Source: Corallococcus sp. EGB
GTDB lineage: Bacteria; Myxococcota; Myxococcia; Myxococcales; Myxococcaceae
Assembly (NCBI RefSeq): GCF_019968905.1
Contig: NZ_CP079946.1
Span: 2,232,001-2,296,000, forward strand
Direction of reading: 5' to 3'
DNA length: 64,000 bases
Shown: positions 51,486 through 61,599 of the stretch, one piece after another
Position numbering within the stretch: the first letter of the stretch is position 1
Layout of the letters: every line of letters begins with the position of its first letter
Notes under the pieces: generated by a model
Seen by the model: the letters and a program-made list of their open reading frames with translations, nothing else
Database searches by the model: none
Told to the model about the DNA's origin: nothing
Program-made: the position numbers and the translations under genes

Positions 51486-53390
51486 TCACGCGACGGCCGT
51501 GTATCTGCCGAACCAGTACATGTTCTGCAGTCCGGTCATCGATTGAAAGCTGAAGAACCCGAAGCCATCCCTATCGACGGAGAACGTCGACGGATTGCCA
51601 CTGAAGCCGCCCCCGACTGAACTCGGTGTCAGCGTGATCGACGATGGCGCAGCCGGGAACCGATTCCGAAACGTCACCGCTCCACCCAGCGCGAGCGTGT
51701 GGAGCGCAGTGTCGGCGTTGGTCCACTCGAGCCCCAGTCGTCCGGTCTCCTGCACCGAGCCCGTCAGCTCGAACGCGGAGTTGACGGTGCTGCTCATCGG
51801 AAGCACCCACCTCCGGGTCCACGTCGTGAACGTCGCCGCGAAGCTGTCTTCATGCATGAACTCGAAGTCGAGGCGGGAGAAGCGGAAGCCTCCGGCGAAG
51901 TAGCTGGTGCTGTCGCGAGCCCACGCGCTCCCGTTCCACGAAGCGTTGAGCGTGAACCAGATGTTGTCGGAGTCGGCGTAGACGCGAAGCCGTGCACCGA
52001 TGCCGCCGTTACCTTGCGCGTCCCAGAGCAACGCCTTTGTCCCGCCGAGGTTGGGCTGGCGAATCGTGCGGTGCTGGCCCGGATTCGCCTCATTGCCGCG
52101 GAAGTGGTCGCCCTCGTACGCGTCGAGCACCTCGGCGAGCGCGGTCTCGACGTTCGCCGCGTTGAGGTTATTGCCGGCATCGGCGACCGAGATGGCGCTC
52201 GCGGCGTGCGCTCCGGCTGCCTGGTTCACGTGGCCGTTGAGGCTGCCGAGCAGCGTCACGAGCGCTGCGCGCAGCGTGCCCGCGGCGATGGCAGTGGGAG
52301 CGCCCGCGATCGCGTCGACGCCGACGAGCCCCGCTCCGGGGGCAGCCGCGCTCGTGGCGACGAGGTCCGTGACGATCTCCTGGAGCTGCGACTGCACGTT
52401 CGTGGCGGAGACGTTGTTGTGAGGCGTCGCCGCGATGGCGGCGGCGTTGTGCGCGCCGGTCGGCGCGCTCACGTGCGTGTTCAGGAAGCCGAGGAGCTGC
52501 GCGAGCTGACTCTTCACGCTTCCCGCAGGGAGCGCGTTCGGCGCGCCCGCCGCCGCGTCGACGCCGACGCGCGTGGCGCCGGAGCTTCCGACCGCGCCGG
52601 TGGCCAGGTCGTCGATGAGCTCGTCGACGGCGGCCTGCACGTTGCCGGCGCCGACGAAGCCGTGGGGCGTGTAGTCGATGGCGCTGGCTGCGTGGCGCCG
52701 GGCGACGGCCGTGAAGTGGTCGCGCAGCTCGGCGTCGGTCTCGTCGAACGCCGCCTGCACCGTCGCGGCGAGCGGCTGGAGGATGCTCCAGGTCCCGGTG
52801 GTTACGGCCACCGAGGTGCCTTGCGCGAAGATGAAGGCCTGCCGGCGCGAGGTGTCAATGTCCGCGACGAGGATCTGCGTCTGCCCCGGGCGGCGGCGCA
52901 CATCGCAGACGAGCAGCTCGTCGGCCTGCAGCGCCGGCTTCGGCGCGACGCCGATGGCGCCCTCGGGCGCCTGACGCACCACGAGCTCGAACGACTCGTC
53001 GCGCCGGAAGAACACCTGCTGCGAGTTGCCGTCCGTGCGTGGGTCGGCGAGCTGGCGCTTGAAGCGCAGGAAGATGCCGAGCCAGCGCTCGTTGCCAACC
53101 GTGGCCACGTCGGTCGGGATGCCCACCAGGTCGACCGCGCAGTCCACCGTCTGCCCGGTGCCGAAGAACATGCGCTGGCCGAGGTTGTCGTAGGCGCGCC
53201 CGGGCGCGGTGAGGTCCACCGTCAGGTCGGGCACCGGCGAGTGCGGCGCGGGGACGGCGCCCGCGACGATGCCGTAGATGTTCAGGTCGGCGGCGAGGTC
53301 CCGGTCGGCCTTCTCGAGCAAGGCGAACGCGAGGTCGAGTTCGGCCTCGGTGACACGCTGGCGGAAGTAGAAATCGACGCGATCGGCCAT
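51486..53390 (-). CDS. Tail fibre protein with tandem repeats
   Basis: A 634-aa protein. The N-terminal 200 aa (FYFRQRVTEAELDLAFALLE; DLNIYGIVAGAVPAPHS) resembles baseplate-attachment parts of long tail fibres. Residues ~240-430 hold repeats alternating GVDA-AGAPxAxxAGxxxxxLxxLLG with GAHxAxAI and NVxxAxxEL segments (GVDAAAGAPNALPAGSVKSQ; GVDAIAGAPTAIAAGTLRAA), probably a trimeric stalk. The C-terminal part, rich in aromatic residues and Gly, is the likely receptor-binding tip. It would determine host range. Confidence 0.75.
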   Translation of the reverse strand: MADRVDFYFRQRVTEAELDLAFALLEKADRDLAADLNIYGIVAGAVPAPHSPVPDLTVDLTAPGRAYDNLGQRMFFGTGQTVDCAVDLVGIPTDVATVGNERWLGIFLRFKRQLADPRTDGNSQQVFFRRDESFELVVRQAPEGAIGVAPKPALQADELLVCDVRRRPGQTQILVADIDTSRRQAFIFAQGTSVAVTTGTWSILQPLAATVQAAFDETDAELRDHFTAVARRHAASAIDYTPHGFVGAGNVQAAVDELIDDLATGAVGSSGATRVGVDAAAGAPNALPAGSVKSQLAQLLGFLNTHVSAPTGAHNAAAIAATPHNNVSATNVQSQLQEIVTDLVATSAAAPGAGLVGVDAIAGAPTAIAAGTLRAALVTLLGSLNGHVNQAAGAHAASAISVADAGNNLNAANVETALAEVLDAYEGDHFRGNEANPGQHRTIRQPNLGGTKALLWDAQGNGGIGARLRVYADSDNIWFTLNASWNGSAWARDSTSYFAGGFRFSRLDFEFMHEDSFAATFTTWTRRWVLPMSSTVNSAFELTGSVQETGRLGLEWTNADTALHTLALGGAVTFRNRFPAAPSSITLTPSSVGGGFSGNPSTFSVDRDGFGFFSFQSMTGLQNMYWFGRYTAVA

Positions 53391-53415
53391 GTCCTTGCCT
53401 CGGAGCGCACGGGGC

Positions 53416-53433
53416 CCTCCGGGGAGGCAAAGC
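53416..53433 (-). promoter_or_regulatory. CCTCCCCGGAGG palindrome with GCTTTG, copy 1
   Basis: The 18-bp string CCTCCGGGGAGGCAAAGC occurs here and at 58809-58826, each upstream of a leftward structural gene. Here it is about 26 nt before ATG 53390. Confidence 0.45.
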
Positions 53434-53494
53434 CGGCCGACACGGCGGTCGGGGACAGCGGCTCGAGCCAGTCAGAGAGCCGCGTAGAGTCCCT

Positions 53495-54259
53495 TCACCG
53501 TCCCGACTCGATGCGACGCATGGCACTGATGAATCGTTCCAGGCTCGCGGCCCGGAGTTCGTTCTGCTGCGTTCCCGCCCCGACAAGGACGCCGACGATG
53601 GCGCCGGACCGATCGGCGATCGGGGCCCCACTGGCACCGCGGTAGTATCCGTGCCCCTGGTGCTTGCGCGCGAGCGCGAGCACCACCTCGGAGGCTTGAA
53701 GCGCTGAGAGCGTCATGTACGCCTCCCACGACACCTCTCGGAGCATCGCCTTCGCGTCGACGTGGTGCTCGTCACGATTCACGGCTGCGAACGCGTAGAC
53801 CTCGCCCGTCTTCGGAGTCGCGTCGAGGGGGCCCGTGTAGATCGGCAAGGAAGCAAACCGAGCTTCGGGATCGTTCGCGAGGGCGTCGCGGTCCACGTCG
53901 AGGTTGGCCCACGCGATGTCGTCGCCCACGGCGTCAAGCGATCGTGGGTCCACCTGAATGCGCAGGAGTAGCGTCCTCCTCTTGGCAGGCGGCACGTTCC
54001 ACAGCTCGCCTTCCGTCAGCGGGGGCGCATCGCTTCCACGTGCCGGATCGCCGGCTTCAACCGCCCAGTGGCCCTTCTCAATCACATGGCGGGCAGTGAC
54101 GATTCGGATGCCGCCTTCCCACGGGATGACAAAGCCGCTACCTCGGACGCCTTCTCCCTCCGGCGCCTCGTCCGTTCGGATCAGGACCACGGTGTGCTGT
54201 AGGAGAAGCGTCATGAGCCCTTGGAGGGCCGCTCGTTCCTGCTCGTCGCTCTTGTTCAT
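53495..54259 (-). CDS. Trypsin-like serine protease, probable moron
   Basis: A 254-aa protein starting MNKSDEQERAALQGLMTLLL (ATG 54259; another Met at 54274). The chymotrypsin-fold triad is visible: His in RIVTARHVIEKG, Asp in DDIAWANLDVDRD, Ser in YYRGASGAPIADRSGAIVG. No signal peptide, so it acts in the cytoplasm. It sits between the tail genes but is not a tail protein by sequence. Cytoplasmic trypsin-like proteases are frequent in phage-defence and signalling modules. Its role here is open. Confidence 0.75.
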   Translation of the reverse strand: MNKSDEQERAALQGLMTLLLQHTVVLIRTDEAPEGEGVRGSGFVIPWEGGIRIVTARHVIEKGHWAVEAGDPARGSDAPPLTEGELWNVPPAKRRTLLLRIQVDPRSLDAVGDDIAWANLDVDRDALANDPEARFASLPIYTGPLDATPKTGEVYAFAAVNRDEHHVDAKAMLREVSWEAYMTLSALQASEVVLALARKHQGHGYYRGASGAPIADRSGAIVGVLVGAGTQQNELRAASLERFISAMRRIESGR

Positions 54260-54282
54260 CGCAGCGTCGCGCAAGCATACCG

Positions 54283-55620
54283 TCAGTGGAGATCGGTCGT
54301 CTCGCCCAGGTCGCTGAGGCCCAGCTCCCAGTGGTTCGGCAGGACTGGCGGCAGGGGCTCGACGAGGTCCACGAAGTGCGTGTGCGCGGGCTTCAGGTAC
54401 TCGACGATGGCGCGGAACTGGCGGCGCTCGCGGTCGGTGAGGGTACGCGCGACCTCGATGTTGAAGGCGTACCGTGCAAAGCGGTCGGAGGGGCCGAGCA
54501 CCCAGTCGACGCCGAGCTCCGACTCGCCGAGGAAGAGCGTGTCGGCGTTGAACGGCGTGATGGCCGAGATGTCGATGCCGAGGAAGAAGCGGATGGCGTT
54601 CTGGATGCCCTTCGCCGTGCCCTTCTGCCGGTACATCTCGACGAGGACCGACGCGAGCCGGCGCTTGCCCATCGTGTCGAACTCGAACGGGAACGGGTTG
54701 CCGAGGTCACGCAGGATCAGCTCGACGAAGGCCTCCGGCGCGCGCTCGAGGTCGAAGATGTCGGGCCAGCGGTCGACGTCGGCGAGGAGGAGGTCGGTCA
54801 CCTCCTGCAGGCACGCGATGAAGCGGAAGAGGTCGCCGGTCTGGTCGTCGCGGCGGTTGTGCTTCGGCAGCATCCGCCAGAGGTCGAAGCGGCGTCGCTC
54901 CGGGCGCGCGGGACGGAAGCCGGTGAAGATTGCGCGATCGTACGGGCCGAGCACGGCGTTGCCGAAGAGGTCCGTCACACCGCTCGCGACGACCTCGTGC
55001 GTCACGTCCGGCGTCATCTCCGTGTCGAGCGTGAGGAGGACGATGCTGCCGTCCACCAGGGCTGCGACCGCGACGAGCGGCACGGCGGGTGCTCCGAGCG
55101 CTGTGAGCGCGAACGTGGCGCCGGGCGGGACGAGCACCGGCTCGTCGAAGGCGACACGCACGGTCCGCTGTGCGAGCGCTTGCGCTCCGACGACACGCGG
55201 CGCGGTCCGATCCTCGACGACGAACGAGTACACCTCGTCAAGCGAGGCCGCGCCGCCCACGGTCTGCGCGAGCACACGCACGTGGACCGTCGCCAGGCTC
55301 GCGAGCGGGACGACGGGATGGAGCACGACGCGCAGCGTGTCGGGGGGCTGGACGACGGCGGCGAGCGGCCCCGCGTAGGCCGGAGCGATCTCCGTCGGCG
55401 CGCCTCCCTCGAACGCGAGGACACCGTCAATCCACACGCGCGCGCTCGCCCGATGGACGCCATCGGGGCCGGTTTCGACGAGCTCGAGCGCGAGCGCGGC
55501 GTCGACGGGAACGCCGGTCTCGCCGGGGCTCGGGTCGCGGTTCACGAGGACGAGCCGCGGCGTGCTCACCAGGAGCGCGACGCTGTCGACGTAGAGCGCG
55601 GGGAGCTCGACGCTGCTCAC
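54283..55620 (-). CDS. Phage tail protein I-like (baseplate wedge) with Ig-like domains
   Basis: A 445-aa protein. The first roughly 230 aa are two Ig-like beta domains ([40 protein letters not shown]). The C-terminal half carries the tail protein I pattern: [78 protein letters not shown] and [15 protein letters not shown]. It belongs to the contractile-tail baseplate. The order after the gpJ-like gene agrees with P2-like modules. Confidence 0.8.
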   Translation of the reverse strand: MSSVELPALYVDSVALLVSTPRLVLVNRDPSPGETGVPVDAALALELVETGPDGVHRASARVWIDGVLAFEGGAPTEIAPAYAGPLAAVVQPPDTLRVVLHPVVPLASLATVHVRVLAQTVGGAASLDEVYSFVVEDRTAPRVVGAQALAQRTVRVAFDEPVLVPPGATFALTALGAPAVPLVAVAALVDGSIVLLTLDTEMTPDVTHEVVASGVTDLFGNAVLGPYDRAIFTGFRPARPERRRFDLWRMLPKHNRRDDQTGDLFRFIACLQEVTDLLLADVDRWPDIFDLERAPEAFVELILRDLGNPFPFEFDTMGKRRLASVLVEMYRQKGTAKGIQNAIRFFLGIDISAITPFNADTLFLGESELGVDWVLGPSDRFARYAFNIEVARTLTDRERRQFRAIVEYLKPAHTHFVDLVEPLPPVLPNHWELGLSDLGETTDLH

Positions 55621-55630
55621 GGCGCGCTCC

Positions 55631-56020
55631 TCATGCGCTCACCAGCTCGAGCCGCACACCGACCGTGTGCGTGCCCGAGAGCTTCGAGACGTTCGCCGCG
55701 AGGTCCGTGACGAGCCGCTCGCGCCCCAGTCTCGAGCGCATGCTGGCGAGCTTGGCGCCGTCGACCGTGATGCTCGCCTCCCACGCGAGCCCGGTCGGAG
55801 TGCTCGCCGGCACCGAGAGGCGCAGGAACGCCCGCACGAGCATGACCCCGGTGAGGTCGGTGCTCTGGGTGACCTCGGCGTGGTCGCCCGGCGCGAGCTC
55901 GAAGAAGCGCCCCGGCTCCGCATCGCCGAGCACGAAGGCGTAGTCGCCGCCCGTCGCCTTCGGCGTCAGGAGGCGCCCCTGGCCCCGCCCAAGGCGGCTC
56001 GTGAACGCGGTCAGCGCCAT
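55631..56020 (-). CDS. Hypothetical tail-module protein (129 aa)
   Basis: A compact beta-rich protein: [37 protein letters not shown] and [10 protein letters not shown]. It is tightly packed between the LamG-like and gpI-like genes. It may be a baseplate or adhesion component. No family recognised. Confidence 0.6.
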   Translation of the reverse strand: MALTAFTSRLGRGQGRLLTPKATGGDYAFVLGDAEPGRFFELAPGDHAEVTQSTDLTGVMLVRAFLRLSVPASTPTGLAWEASITVDGAKLASMRSRLGRERLVTDLAANVSKLSGTHTVGVRLELVSA

Positions 56021-56024
56021 CGGC

Positions 56025-56720
56025 TCACACCTGCCGGAACAGCTCGAGGTGGTCGAAGAACGCGCGCCGGGTCACGTCCTTCACGGAGAAGCCGAAGCCG
56101 CCGCGCCCCGAGGTGAGCGGCTGGCTGCCGGAGTTGATCCCGAGGTGATCGTCGATGAACTCGACCATCCCGGAGACGGGCTGCCAGTCGGGCGGCGTGC
56201 CGAGCGGATGCAGCGCGAGGTCGCTCTGGAAGACCTTGAGCACGACGTCGCCGTTCGTGTTCACGATGACGTCGAGCCGCAGGTGCAGCCATGTCGCCTG
56301 CGCGAACGACGCCGCGGACTTCAGCAACACCCCGGGCCCGTCCGCCGTCGGCAGGCCCACGGTGACCGCGCCCTTGCGGAGCACGATGCGGTGCGGGTCG
56401 TCGTCGGAGAGGCCGAGCAGGTACGCGCTGTCGTTGACCGAGCTGCCCTGGCAGCAGAGGAACAGGAATGGCGAGAAGCCGGTGGGACCGCCGCCCGGGC
56501 CACGCTGCACGACGCCGCGGATCGAGCCGCCCTTCGCCATGGGCGCGAAGCTCGCGAGGTTCGCGAAGAGCGCCACCGCGCCGTTCACGGCGGCGAGCGA
56601 GTTGAAGGCGTAGAGGAAGCTGCCGCCGCCTGGCGGGCGCGCGATGCCAGCCGTCACGCCGCGGTCGACGGTCGCGATGTCGAGCCCGTCGTTCAAGTAG
56701 GTCCAGTCTGCTTCGGCCAT
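56025..56720 (-). CDS. Jelly-roll/LamG-like phage structural protein (231 aa)
   Basis: It shows a concanavalin-like sandwich pattern: [76 protein letters not shown], and a C-terminal [20 protein letters not shown]. Such domains bind glycans or form tail decorations. The start at 56720 overlaps nothing; the next gene begins 4 bp away. Confidence 0.6.
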   Translation of the reverse strand: MAEADWTYLNDGLDIATVDRGVTAGIARPPGGGSFLYAFNSLAAVNGAVALFANLASFAPMAKGGSIRGVVQRGPGGGPTGFSPFLFLCCQGSSVNDSAYLLGLSDDDPHRIVLRKGAVTVGLPTADGPGVLLKSAASFAQATWLHLRLDVIVNTNGDVVLKVFQSDLALHPLGTPPDWQPVSGMVEFIDDHLGINSGSQPLTSGRGGFGFSVKDVTRRAFFDHLELFRQV

Positions 56721-56730
56721 CGGTCGCTCC

Positions 56731-57279
56731 TCACAGGGTGGTCATGGTCGTCCAGCCGTTGTTGAAGTCCTCGACGGCCTGCACGCCCGCGTCGAACAGC
56801 GCGGCGCTGGCGGTGACCGCGGCCCACGTCCACGCGTACGACTGGTTGCTGCGCCACTGGTCCTCGAAGTCCTCGCGCGGCTCTCCGTCGAATACGCCCG
56901 TCGCCGTGGTGACGAGCGCCCAGTCGCGGAGGTACGGCACGCTGCTCCAGCCGCCCTCGCAGTCCTCCACCGCGCCGCCGCCGAACGCGCAGGTGACGAG
57001 CTGCGCGGGCGGCAGCTCGTAGAGGTAGACGACGTTCGCCCAGCCGCTCTCGAACTCCTCGTAGCCCTTGAGCGCGCTGTCGAAGAAGGCGAGGACCACG
57101 ACCACGTCGTCGAGCGAGTCGAGCAGCGCGTACCAGCGCTCGAAGTCCTCCCACGCATCCTCCGGCGCGGCGCCGAAGCCGGCGAGCACCTCGAGGCTCG
57201 TGGCCGCCGTCAGCGTCCAGTGCTCGGCTTCCCCCGGCAGCGCGCCCGCGTCTTCGAAGCTCGGGTTCTGGAGCGCCAT
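56731..57279 (-). CDS. Five-repeat E-D-F-W structural protein (182 aa)
   Basis: After an N-terminal segment ([20 protein letters not shown]) it contains five copies of a short unit with a conserved E/D-F and Trp: [52 protein letters not shown] and [13 protein letters not shown], spaced about 27-41 residues. The ATG overlaps the gpJ-like stop (TGATG). The repeats suggest a modular fibre or collar element. Confidence 0.6.
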   Translation of the reverse strand: MALQNPSFEDAGALPGEAEHWTLTAATSLEVLAGFGAAPEDAWEDFERWYALLDSLDDVVVVLAFFDSALKGYEEFESGWANVVYLYELPPAQLVTCAFGGGAVEDCEGGWSSVPYLRDWALVTTATGVFDGEPREDFEDQWRSNQSYAWTWAAVTASAALFDAGVQAVEDFNNGWTTMTTL

Positions 57280-58799
57280 CAGAGCAGCTCCCCCGTGTCG
57301 CCGTTGCGGAGGGTCACGACCCCGAGGACCGGGAACTCGCGCACGTTGAGGCGCACGTCGGCGGGCAGGCCGTTGAGCGTCAGGTCGAGGCGCGCGTCGC
57401 CCATCTTCCGCACGCCCGGCGTGTCGCGGATGACGTTGAAGAGGTCGCTCCAGGCGATCTCGCCGACGGCGTTGCCCTCGGCGTCCTTGATGTTGAAGCC
57501 GAAGTCGACGAGCGGGTTTGGCGTGCCGTCCGGCTCGCTCACGCGGAAGTACGCGGCGAGGTTCGCGCGGACGCGGTCGCGCACGTCGTTTCCGGCGAAG
57601 CCTTGCTTCAGGAAGATGCGCGCCGTGACGTCGATGGTCCTGTAGACCGGGTCCTGCACGTTGACCTGGAACGTGAGCGTGCACGGGTAGACCTCGGTCA
57701 CCTGCCGCAGCACGAGGTTCTTCAGCGCAGGCGTGGGCATCGCGCCGGGCGCCTGGGACTGCGGGATGACGTAGAGGATGCCGGTGTTCTCCGCGATGGT
57801 CGGGTCCTCGTTCGAGGTGAGCATCAGCGCGCGGGCGACGCCGGAGAGGCGCCGCGCGTTGATCTCGAAGTCCTCGCGGGCGACGGTCCTCGTCAGCGCG
57901 CGCAGGCTCTCGGGCGCGAGCAGCTTCGCCGAGGCCACGGTCTGCCGATCGGCGCCGCCCAAGGCGGGCGCGGGGTTCTTCAGGGAGACCTGCACCGCGT
58001 TGCCGTAGGCGTCCTTGAAGGCGCCCTCGATGACGGCGATGCGCTCGGCGTCGACGTTGCCCGCGCTGCCGCCTCCCGTCTTGTACGTGACCGAGACGGT
58101 GCCGCTCGGCGGCATGCCGCTCACCCCGTTGCCGAAGCGCAGCGTCGCGCGGTCGTTTTGGTCGACGGCGACGACGAAGTGACGGTCGTTGGGGCGCGAG
58201 TCGAGGAAGCTGTCCACCTCGACGAAGGCTCCCTGCGGCGTCGTCACGCTCGCGGAGCCGTCGAGGTACGGCGTGTAGTCGAGGTGAAGCTCCAGGTCCG
58301 CGAGCCCGCGCGCGTCGAAGAGCTGCGTATGGGTCTTCGAGTTCTCGACGACTGCCAGGATGCGCGGCGGATCCGCAGCGGCCGGGATGACGGCCGGCGC
58401 GAGGAGCTGGAATCGCACCGGCTCGGTGACCTCCTGCGTGCGCAGGACGGTGCCCGCGGGGATCGTGACGCTGGCGACAGGTACGCGCGCGAGCGAGAGC
58501 CACACCTCGGCGGTCGCCGCCTGCGCGCCTTGCAGGCGGTAGCCGAGCATCTTGGCGAGGGCCATCACGTTCTTGCGCTGCGTGGCCGTCACGAGGCGCG
58601 ACTCGCGGGCGAGGTTGTCCTGGTAGAACGTCAGCACGTCGCCGACGAAGGCGTACAGCTCGACGAGGAGGTTGCCGAAGCTCGCGACGTCGAAGTCGGT
58701 CCAGTCCGGAAAGACGCTCTTGATGAGCGCGATGAGGCGCGCCCGAAGGGCGTCGAAATCCTTGTCGGTGTAGTCGACGGACTCCGGCAGCGTGGCCAC
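57279..58799 (-). CDS. Baseplate J-like protein
   Basis: About 506 aa of baseplate wedge protein (P2 gpJ/T4 gp6-like). Recognisable parts: [60 protein letters not shown] and [29 protein letters not shown], and [21 protein letters not shown] chose GTG 58799 (VATLPES) because GGAGG lies 9 nt upstream. A TTG start at 58823 would place the ribosome site inside the gene. That GGAGG is half of a CCTCCCCGGAGG palindrome. Confidence 0.85.
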   Translation of the reverse strand: MATLPESVDYTDKDFDALRARLIALIKSVFPDWTDFDVASFGNLLVELYAFVGDVLTFYQDNLARESRLVTATQRKNVMALAKMLGYRLQGAQAATAEVWLSLARVPVASVTIPAGTVLRTQEVTEPVRFQLLAPAVIPAAADPPRILAVVENSKTHTQLFDARGLADLELHLDYTPYLDGSASVTTPQGAFVEVDSFLDSRPNDRHFVVAVDQNDRATLRFGNGVSGMPPSGTVSVTYKTGGGSAGNVDAERIAVIEGAFKDAYGNAVQVSLKNPAPALGGADRQTVASAKLLAPESLRALTRTVAREDFEINARRLSGVARALMLTSNEDPTIAENTGILYVIPQSQAPGAMPTPALKNLVLRQVTEVYPCTLTFQVNVQDPVYRTIDVTARIFLKQGFAGNDVRDRVRANLAAYFRVSEPDGTPNPLVDFGFNIKDAEGNAVGEIAWSDLFNVIRDTPGVRKMGDARLDLTLNGLPADVRLNVREFPVLGVVTLRNGDTGELL

Positions 58800-58808
58800 G
58801 GCGGTAAG

Positions 58809-58826
58809 CCTCCGGGGAGGCAAAGC
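58809..58826 (-). promoter_or_regulatory. CCTCCCCGGAGG palindrome covering the gpJ-like ribosome site, copy 2
   Basis: CCTCC can pair with the GGAGG Shine-Dalgarno sequence of the baseplate J gene through a 2-nt loop. It is the same 18-bp string as at 53416. Confidence 0.45.
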
Positions 58827-58937
58827 AGGGCCTGAAGCGCTCGTGGGGACACCTTTTCAGAAAGGCCGTGCGGTCCGATCCGCGCCGACGGTTGCCGAGG
58901 GTGACTCTGGGCTGGTGGGCAGCTACACTACTGCGCC

Positions 58938-60479
58938 ATGGGCGCACAGTTCCGGCTCGAGCACGCGAACATAATGGCCTATGTAACGTCGTGGTCCAGT
59001 GCGCCGCCGCGCCTGCTGCGCGATGACCTACGCGAGTTCCTGTCCATGCTCGCGTATAACCCGCGCGAGTACCTAATTCCGGAGCGTCACTTCGATCGCT
59101 GGCCCGAGGAGATCTCGGCCGTGGCGCAGCGCGCGCTCGAGCAACTTGGCGATCAGCGGGAAGAAACCGTGGCGCCCGCGAGCGTCGAGCGCGTCTTGAC
59201 GGCCTTGCGTACCGAGTTCGCGGATTACCCGCTGTATGCCCTCGCCGTTGGAGCGGGGGAACGGCTGCGCCGACAAGCTCACCGGCTGGCGGAGCTACCG
59301 CTTTACGGCCAGATGCTTGTACTGATTCCGCTTCCGCCTCAAGAGGGCTCTCGGCGAAACTTCGAAGTGCTCGACCCCGTGCCGGTCTTCTCGCACGCGC
59401 TGCACTCGCTACGGCAGTGGCCAGGGTTCCTCTTCTGGACAACGAGTGGCGTCAGCACGTTTGCTCCATCCGATGGCGTCGATGAACTCGTGGAGGAACT
59501 CCGAAGGGTGCCTGAGGAACCACGCGCGCGGCGCCGACCGTGGCCGGAGTTCGGATTCATTGGGCGCTTTGACGACGTGATAAGACGCCACGCCGCTGCG
59601 GCGCGTGAGCCGTCTCGTCGCTTGCTACACATCAGCGATCTCCACTTCGGGACGAACCATGCGCTCGAGAACCAGTCACTGCTGGAAGCCGAGCTCCGAG
59701 AGGTGGTGAAGACGGTCGACCGTGTCGTCATCACGGGCGACCTCATTGACAGTCCGAAGCCCGAGTTCGCAACGATGTTCACGACCTTCAAGAACAACCT
59801 GACGCATGTCGCGCGAGGACGGGAGCCAATCGTGGTGCCCGGGAACCATGACCAACGCGTACTTGGGAACGTCGGGCGTGACTTCGAGCAGGTGGCCGGG
59901 ATGGGCTCCCGAAGGGTGGTCGTGGATGACGACTCCGAGATGATATTCGTCGGGTTCAACTCGTCCGAACGCGGCAGCTTCGCGCGGGGAAAGATTCCAG
60001 TCTCTCAGTTTAGGTCGCTTGGCGGCGAGTACCGAACCCAGCTAGCCGCGAGGCCGGAACTGAAGCGGTACTTGCCGCTGGTTCTTGTTCACCACCATCC
60101 GTTTTCCTTCGATGTTGCGCCGGAGACGTGGGTCCAGAAGGCCTTGCGGATGTTCGGGCTGCGCGAGGAGAGCTTCCTAGAGATGGTGAACGCGAGCGAC
60201 CTTCACACGTGGTGCGCCGATTGGGATATCCGGACGATCCTTCATGGTCACAAGCACAAGGCGCGATATGTGGAGCGCAGCGTCCGGCGCAGCGACCAGA
60301 CCGAGGTCAACCTCACCGCTATCGGATGTGGAAGTTCGTTGGGAGCTGAGGGTTCGCCGGTTTCTTACAACGTCCTTGACTGGGAACCCTCGATTCAACG
60401 CTGGGTGGCGTCGATCTACGAGAGCGTGAACGGAGGAGCCTTCCGCGAACGCCTCGCAACCGTGTCGCCCGATCCGTGA
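58938..60479 (+). CDS. Calcineurin-like metallophosphoesterase on the opposite strand, probable moron
   Basis: A 513-aa protein. Residues 1-210 are an unrecognised N-terminal domain (LREFLSMLAYNPREYLIPER; YGQMLVLIPLPPQ). The phosphoesterase motifs are LLHISDLHFGTNH, VVITGDLIDSP, VPGNHDQRV, LVHHHPFSF and ILHGHKHKARY, a full two-metal set as in SbcD/Mre11-like or cyclic-nucleotide phosphodiesterases. It is the only rightward gene inside the leftward tail operon, with its own upstream gap (58827-58937) and visibly lower GC. It is probably expressed from the prophage independently of the late genes. Confidence 0.8.
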   Translation: MGAQFRLEHANIMAYVTSWSSAPPRLLRDDLREFLSMLAYNPREYLIPERHFDRWPEEISAVAQRALEQLGDQREETVAPASVERVLTALRTEFADYPLYALAVGAGERLRRQAHRLAELPLYGQMLVLIPLPPQEGSRRNFEVLDPVPVFSHALHSLRQWPGFLFWTTSGVSTFAPSDGVDELVEELRRVPEEPRARRRPWPEFGFIGRFDDVIRRHAAAAREPSRRLLHISDLHFGTNHALENQSLLEAELREVVKTVDRVVITGDLIDSPKPEFATMFTTFKNNLTHVARGREPIVVPGNHDQRVLGNVGRDFEQVAGMGSRRVVVDDDSEMIFVGFNSSERGSFARGKIPVSQFRSLGGEYRTQLAARPELKRYLPLVLVHHHPFSFDVAPETWVQKALRMFGLREESFLEMVNASDLHTWCADWDIRTILHGHKHKARYVERSVRRSDQTEVNLTAIGCGSSLGAEGSPVSYNVLDWEPSIQRWVASIYESVNGGAFRERLATVSPDP

Positions 60480-60519
60480 CACCGCGACGTTGGCTGGCTG
60501 GCAGGGACGCGCGCAGGAT

Positions 60520-60903
60520 TCAGGCTCGGTCCAATGTGAGGTTCACGGATGCCGTGGTCTCCCGCTCACGAACACGCACCCGCAGCGTCAGCGCCGGCCC
60601 GTCCTGGTCCACTGCAAGGGCCAGGAGCTGGGCGCCCGGGACCCAGCGCTTGAGGGCGTCGCGCACGTAGACGCGCGCCAGCTCCTTGAGCGCCGCGTCG
60701 TTGCGCTGGTGGCGCAGCAGGGCGAGCCCCGCGCCGAAGTTCGTGCGCCAGGGCAGCTCCCCCGACGAGCGCGCGGTGGCGCCCTCCGTGAGCAGCGCTT
60801 GGCGCACCTTCGAGCCCAGCAGCGCTTCGCCGCTGCCTACGGCGAAGTCATGCTTCTTGTCGCGACGGAACGGGATGAGGAGGTTCTGCGCTTCTCGGCT
60901 CAT
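60520..60903 (-). CDS. gp25/GPW-like baseplate protein (127 aa)
   Basis: It has the gpW/gp25 lysozyme-like wedge pattern: [57 protein letters not shown] and the beta pair [11 protein letters not shown]. It normally precedes gpJ in contractile-tail operons. Here the metallophosphoesterase gene intervenes. Confidence 0.75.
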   Translation of the reverse strand: MSREAQNLLIPFRRDKKHDFAVGSGEALLGSKVRQALLTEGATARSSGELPWRTNFGAGLALLRHQRNDAALKELARVYVRDALKRWVPGAQLLALAVDQDGPALTLRVRVRERETTASVNLTLDRA

Positions 60904-60913
60904 GGTCTGGTCC

Positions 60914-61588
60914 TCACGGCACCGGGACCGCGCTGCGCACGGTCTGCAGCGACTCGATGATGGCGTCGATGGGCGGCAGGACGTCGTCCAGGGGACGGCC
61001 GGCCAGGTTCGAGAGGTCGGGCACCTCGGGCGCGCCGACGATGCCGAGGAAGATGTTGAGGATGCCGATCAGCTTGCCGAGGCTCGCGAGCGACTTGCCG
61101 ACGTTCGCAGCCTCCTGCGCCACGTTCGCCTGCGCGCAGCTCGTGATGGCCATCAGCCCCGCGTCCTCGAGCTCCGTCGCGCGGTCGATGGCGCCGAGGA
61201 TCTGCACCATCTGCTGTTGCAGGTGCACGAGCTGGCTGCGCGCCTGCCGGAGCGTGTCGATGACGAGGTCGATGATGCCGATGATGGTGTACGGCAGCGA
61301 GAGCTGCGGGATGAGCCGCAGGAGCTTCGCCACCTTTTCGGCGAGCTCCGGTATGCACGCCGCGAGCGCGGTCGGGTCTGGCGGCGGCCCCAGCGAGTCC
61401 GGGATGGCCTTCACGCAATTGAAGACCGCGACGACGGTGTCGATGATGTCGAAGAGCGGCATCAGCGGCGTCAGCGCGGGCTGAATCGCCTCCATCAGGT
61501 TGTACTGCTGGATGCTCACGCCTCCGGGCAGCGTGATGAGCGGCGGATCGCCGAGCTCGGGGATCTCGAGGCAGATGGGCAGCGCCAC
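60914..61588 (-). CDS. Hypothetical helical tail-module protein (224 aa)
   Basis: GTG 61588 with GAGGAGG 5 nt upstream. The protein starts [16 protein letters not shown] and is mostly alpha-helical, with a long predicted coil ([39 protein letters not shown]). It sits between gpV-like and gp25-like genes. It may be a hub or spike accessory. No family recognised. Confidence 0.6.
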   Translation of the reverse strand: MALPICLEIPELGDPPLITLPGGVSIQQYNLMEAIQPALTPLMPLFDIIDTVVAVFNCVKAIPDSLGPPPDPTALAACIPELAEKVAKLLRLIPQLSLPYTIIGIIDLVIDTLRQARSQLVHLQQQMVQILGAIDRATELEDAGLMAITSCAQANVAQEAANVGKSLASLGKLIGILNIFLGIVGAPEVPDLSNLAGRPLDDVLPPIDAIIESLQTVRSAVPVP

Positions 61589-61599
61589 GGCGGTCCTCC

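Noticed and set aside
51699-53645. 648-codon open frame antisense to the tail fibre
   Set aside because: The translation is a repetitive Arg/Val/Glu shadow of the fibre repeats and has no ribosome site or domain.
54286-55710. 474-codon open frame opposite the gpI-like gene
   Set aside because: Shadow of the gpI-like coding sequence; composition is Glu/Arg-rich with no recognisable domain.
56731-59442. 903-codon leftward open frame through the gpJ-like region
   Set aside because: Most of it is an Arg-rich shadow of the gpJ-like gene in another frame; only its last 182 codons (56731-57279) are a credible gene.
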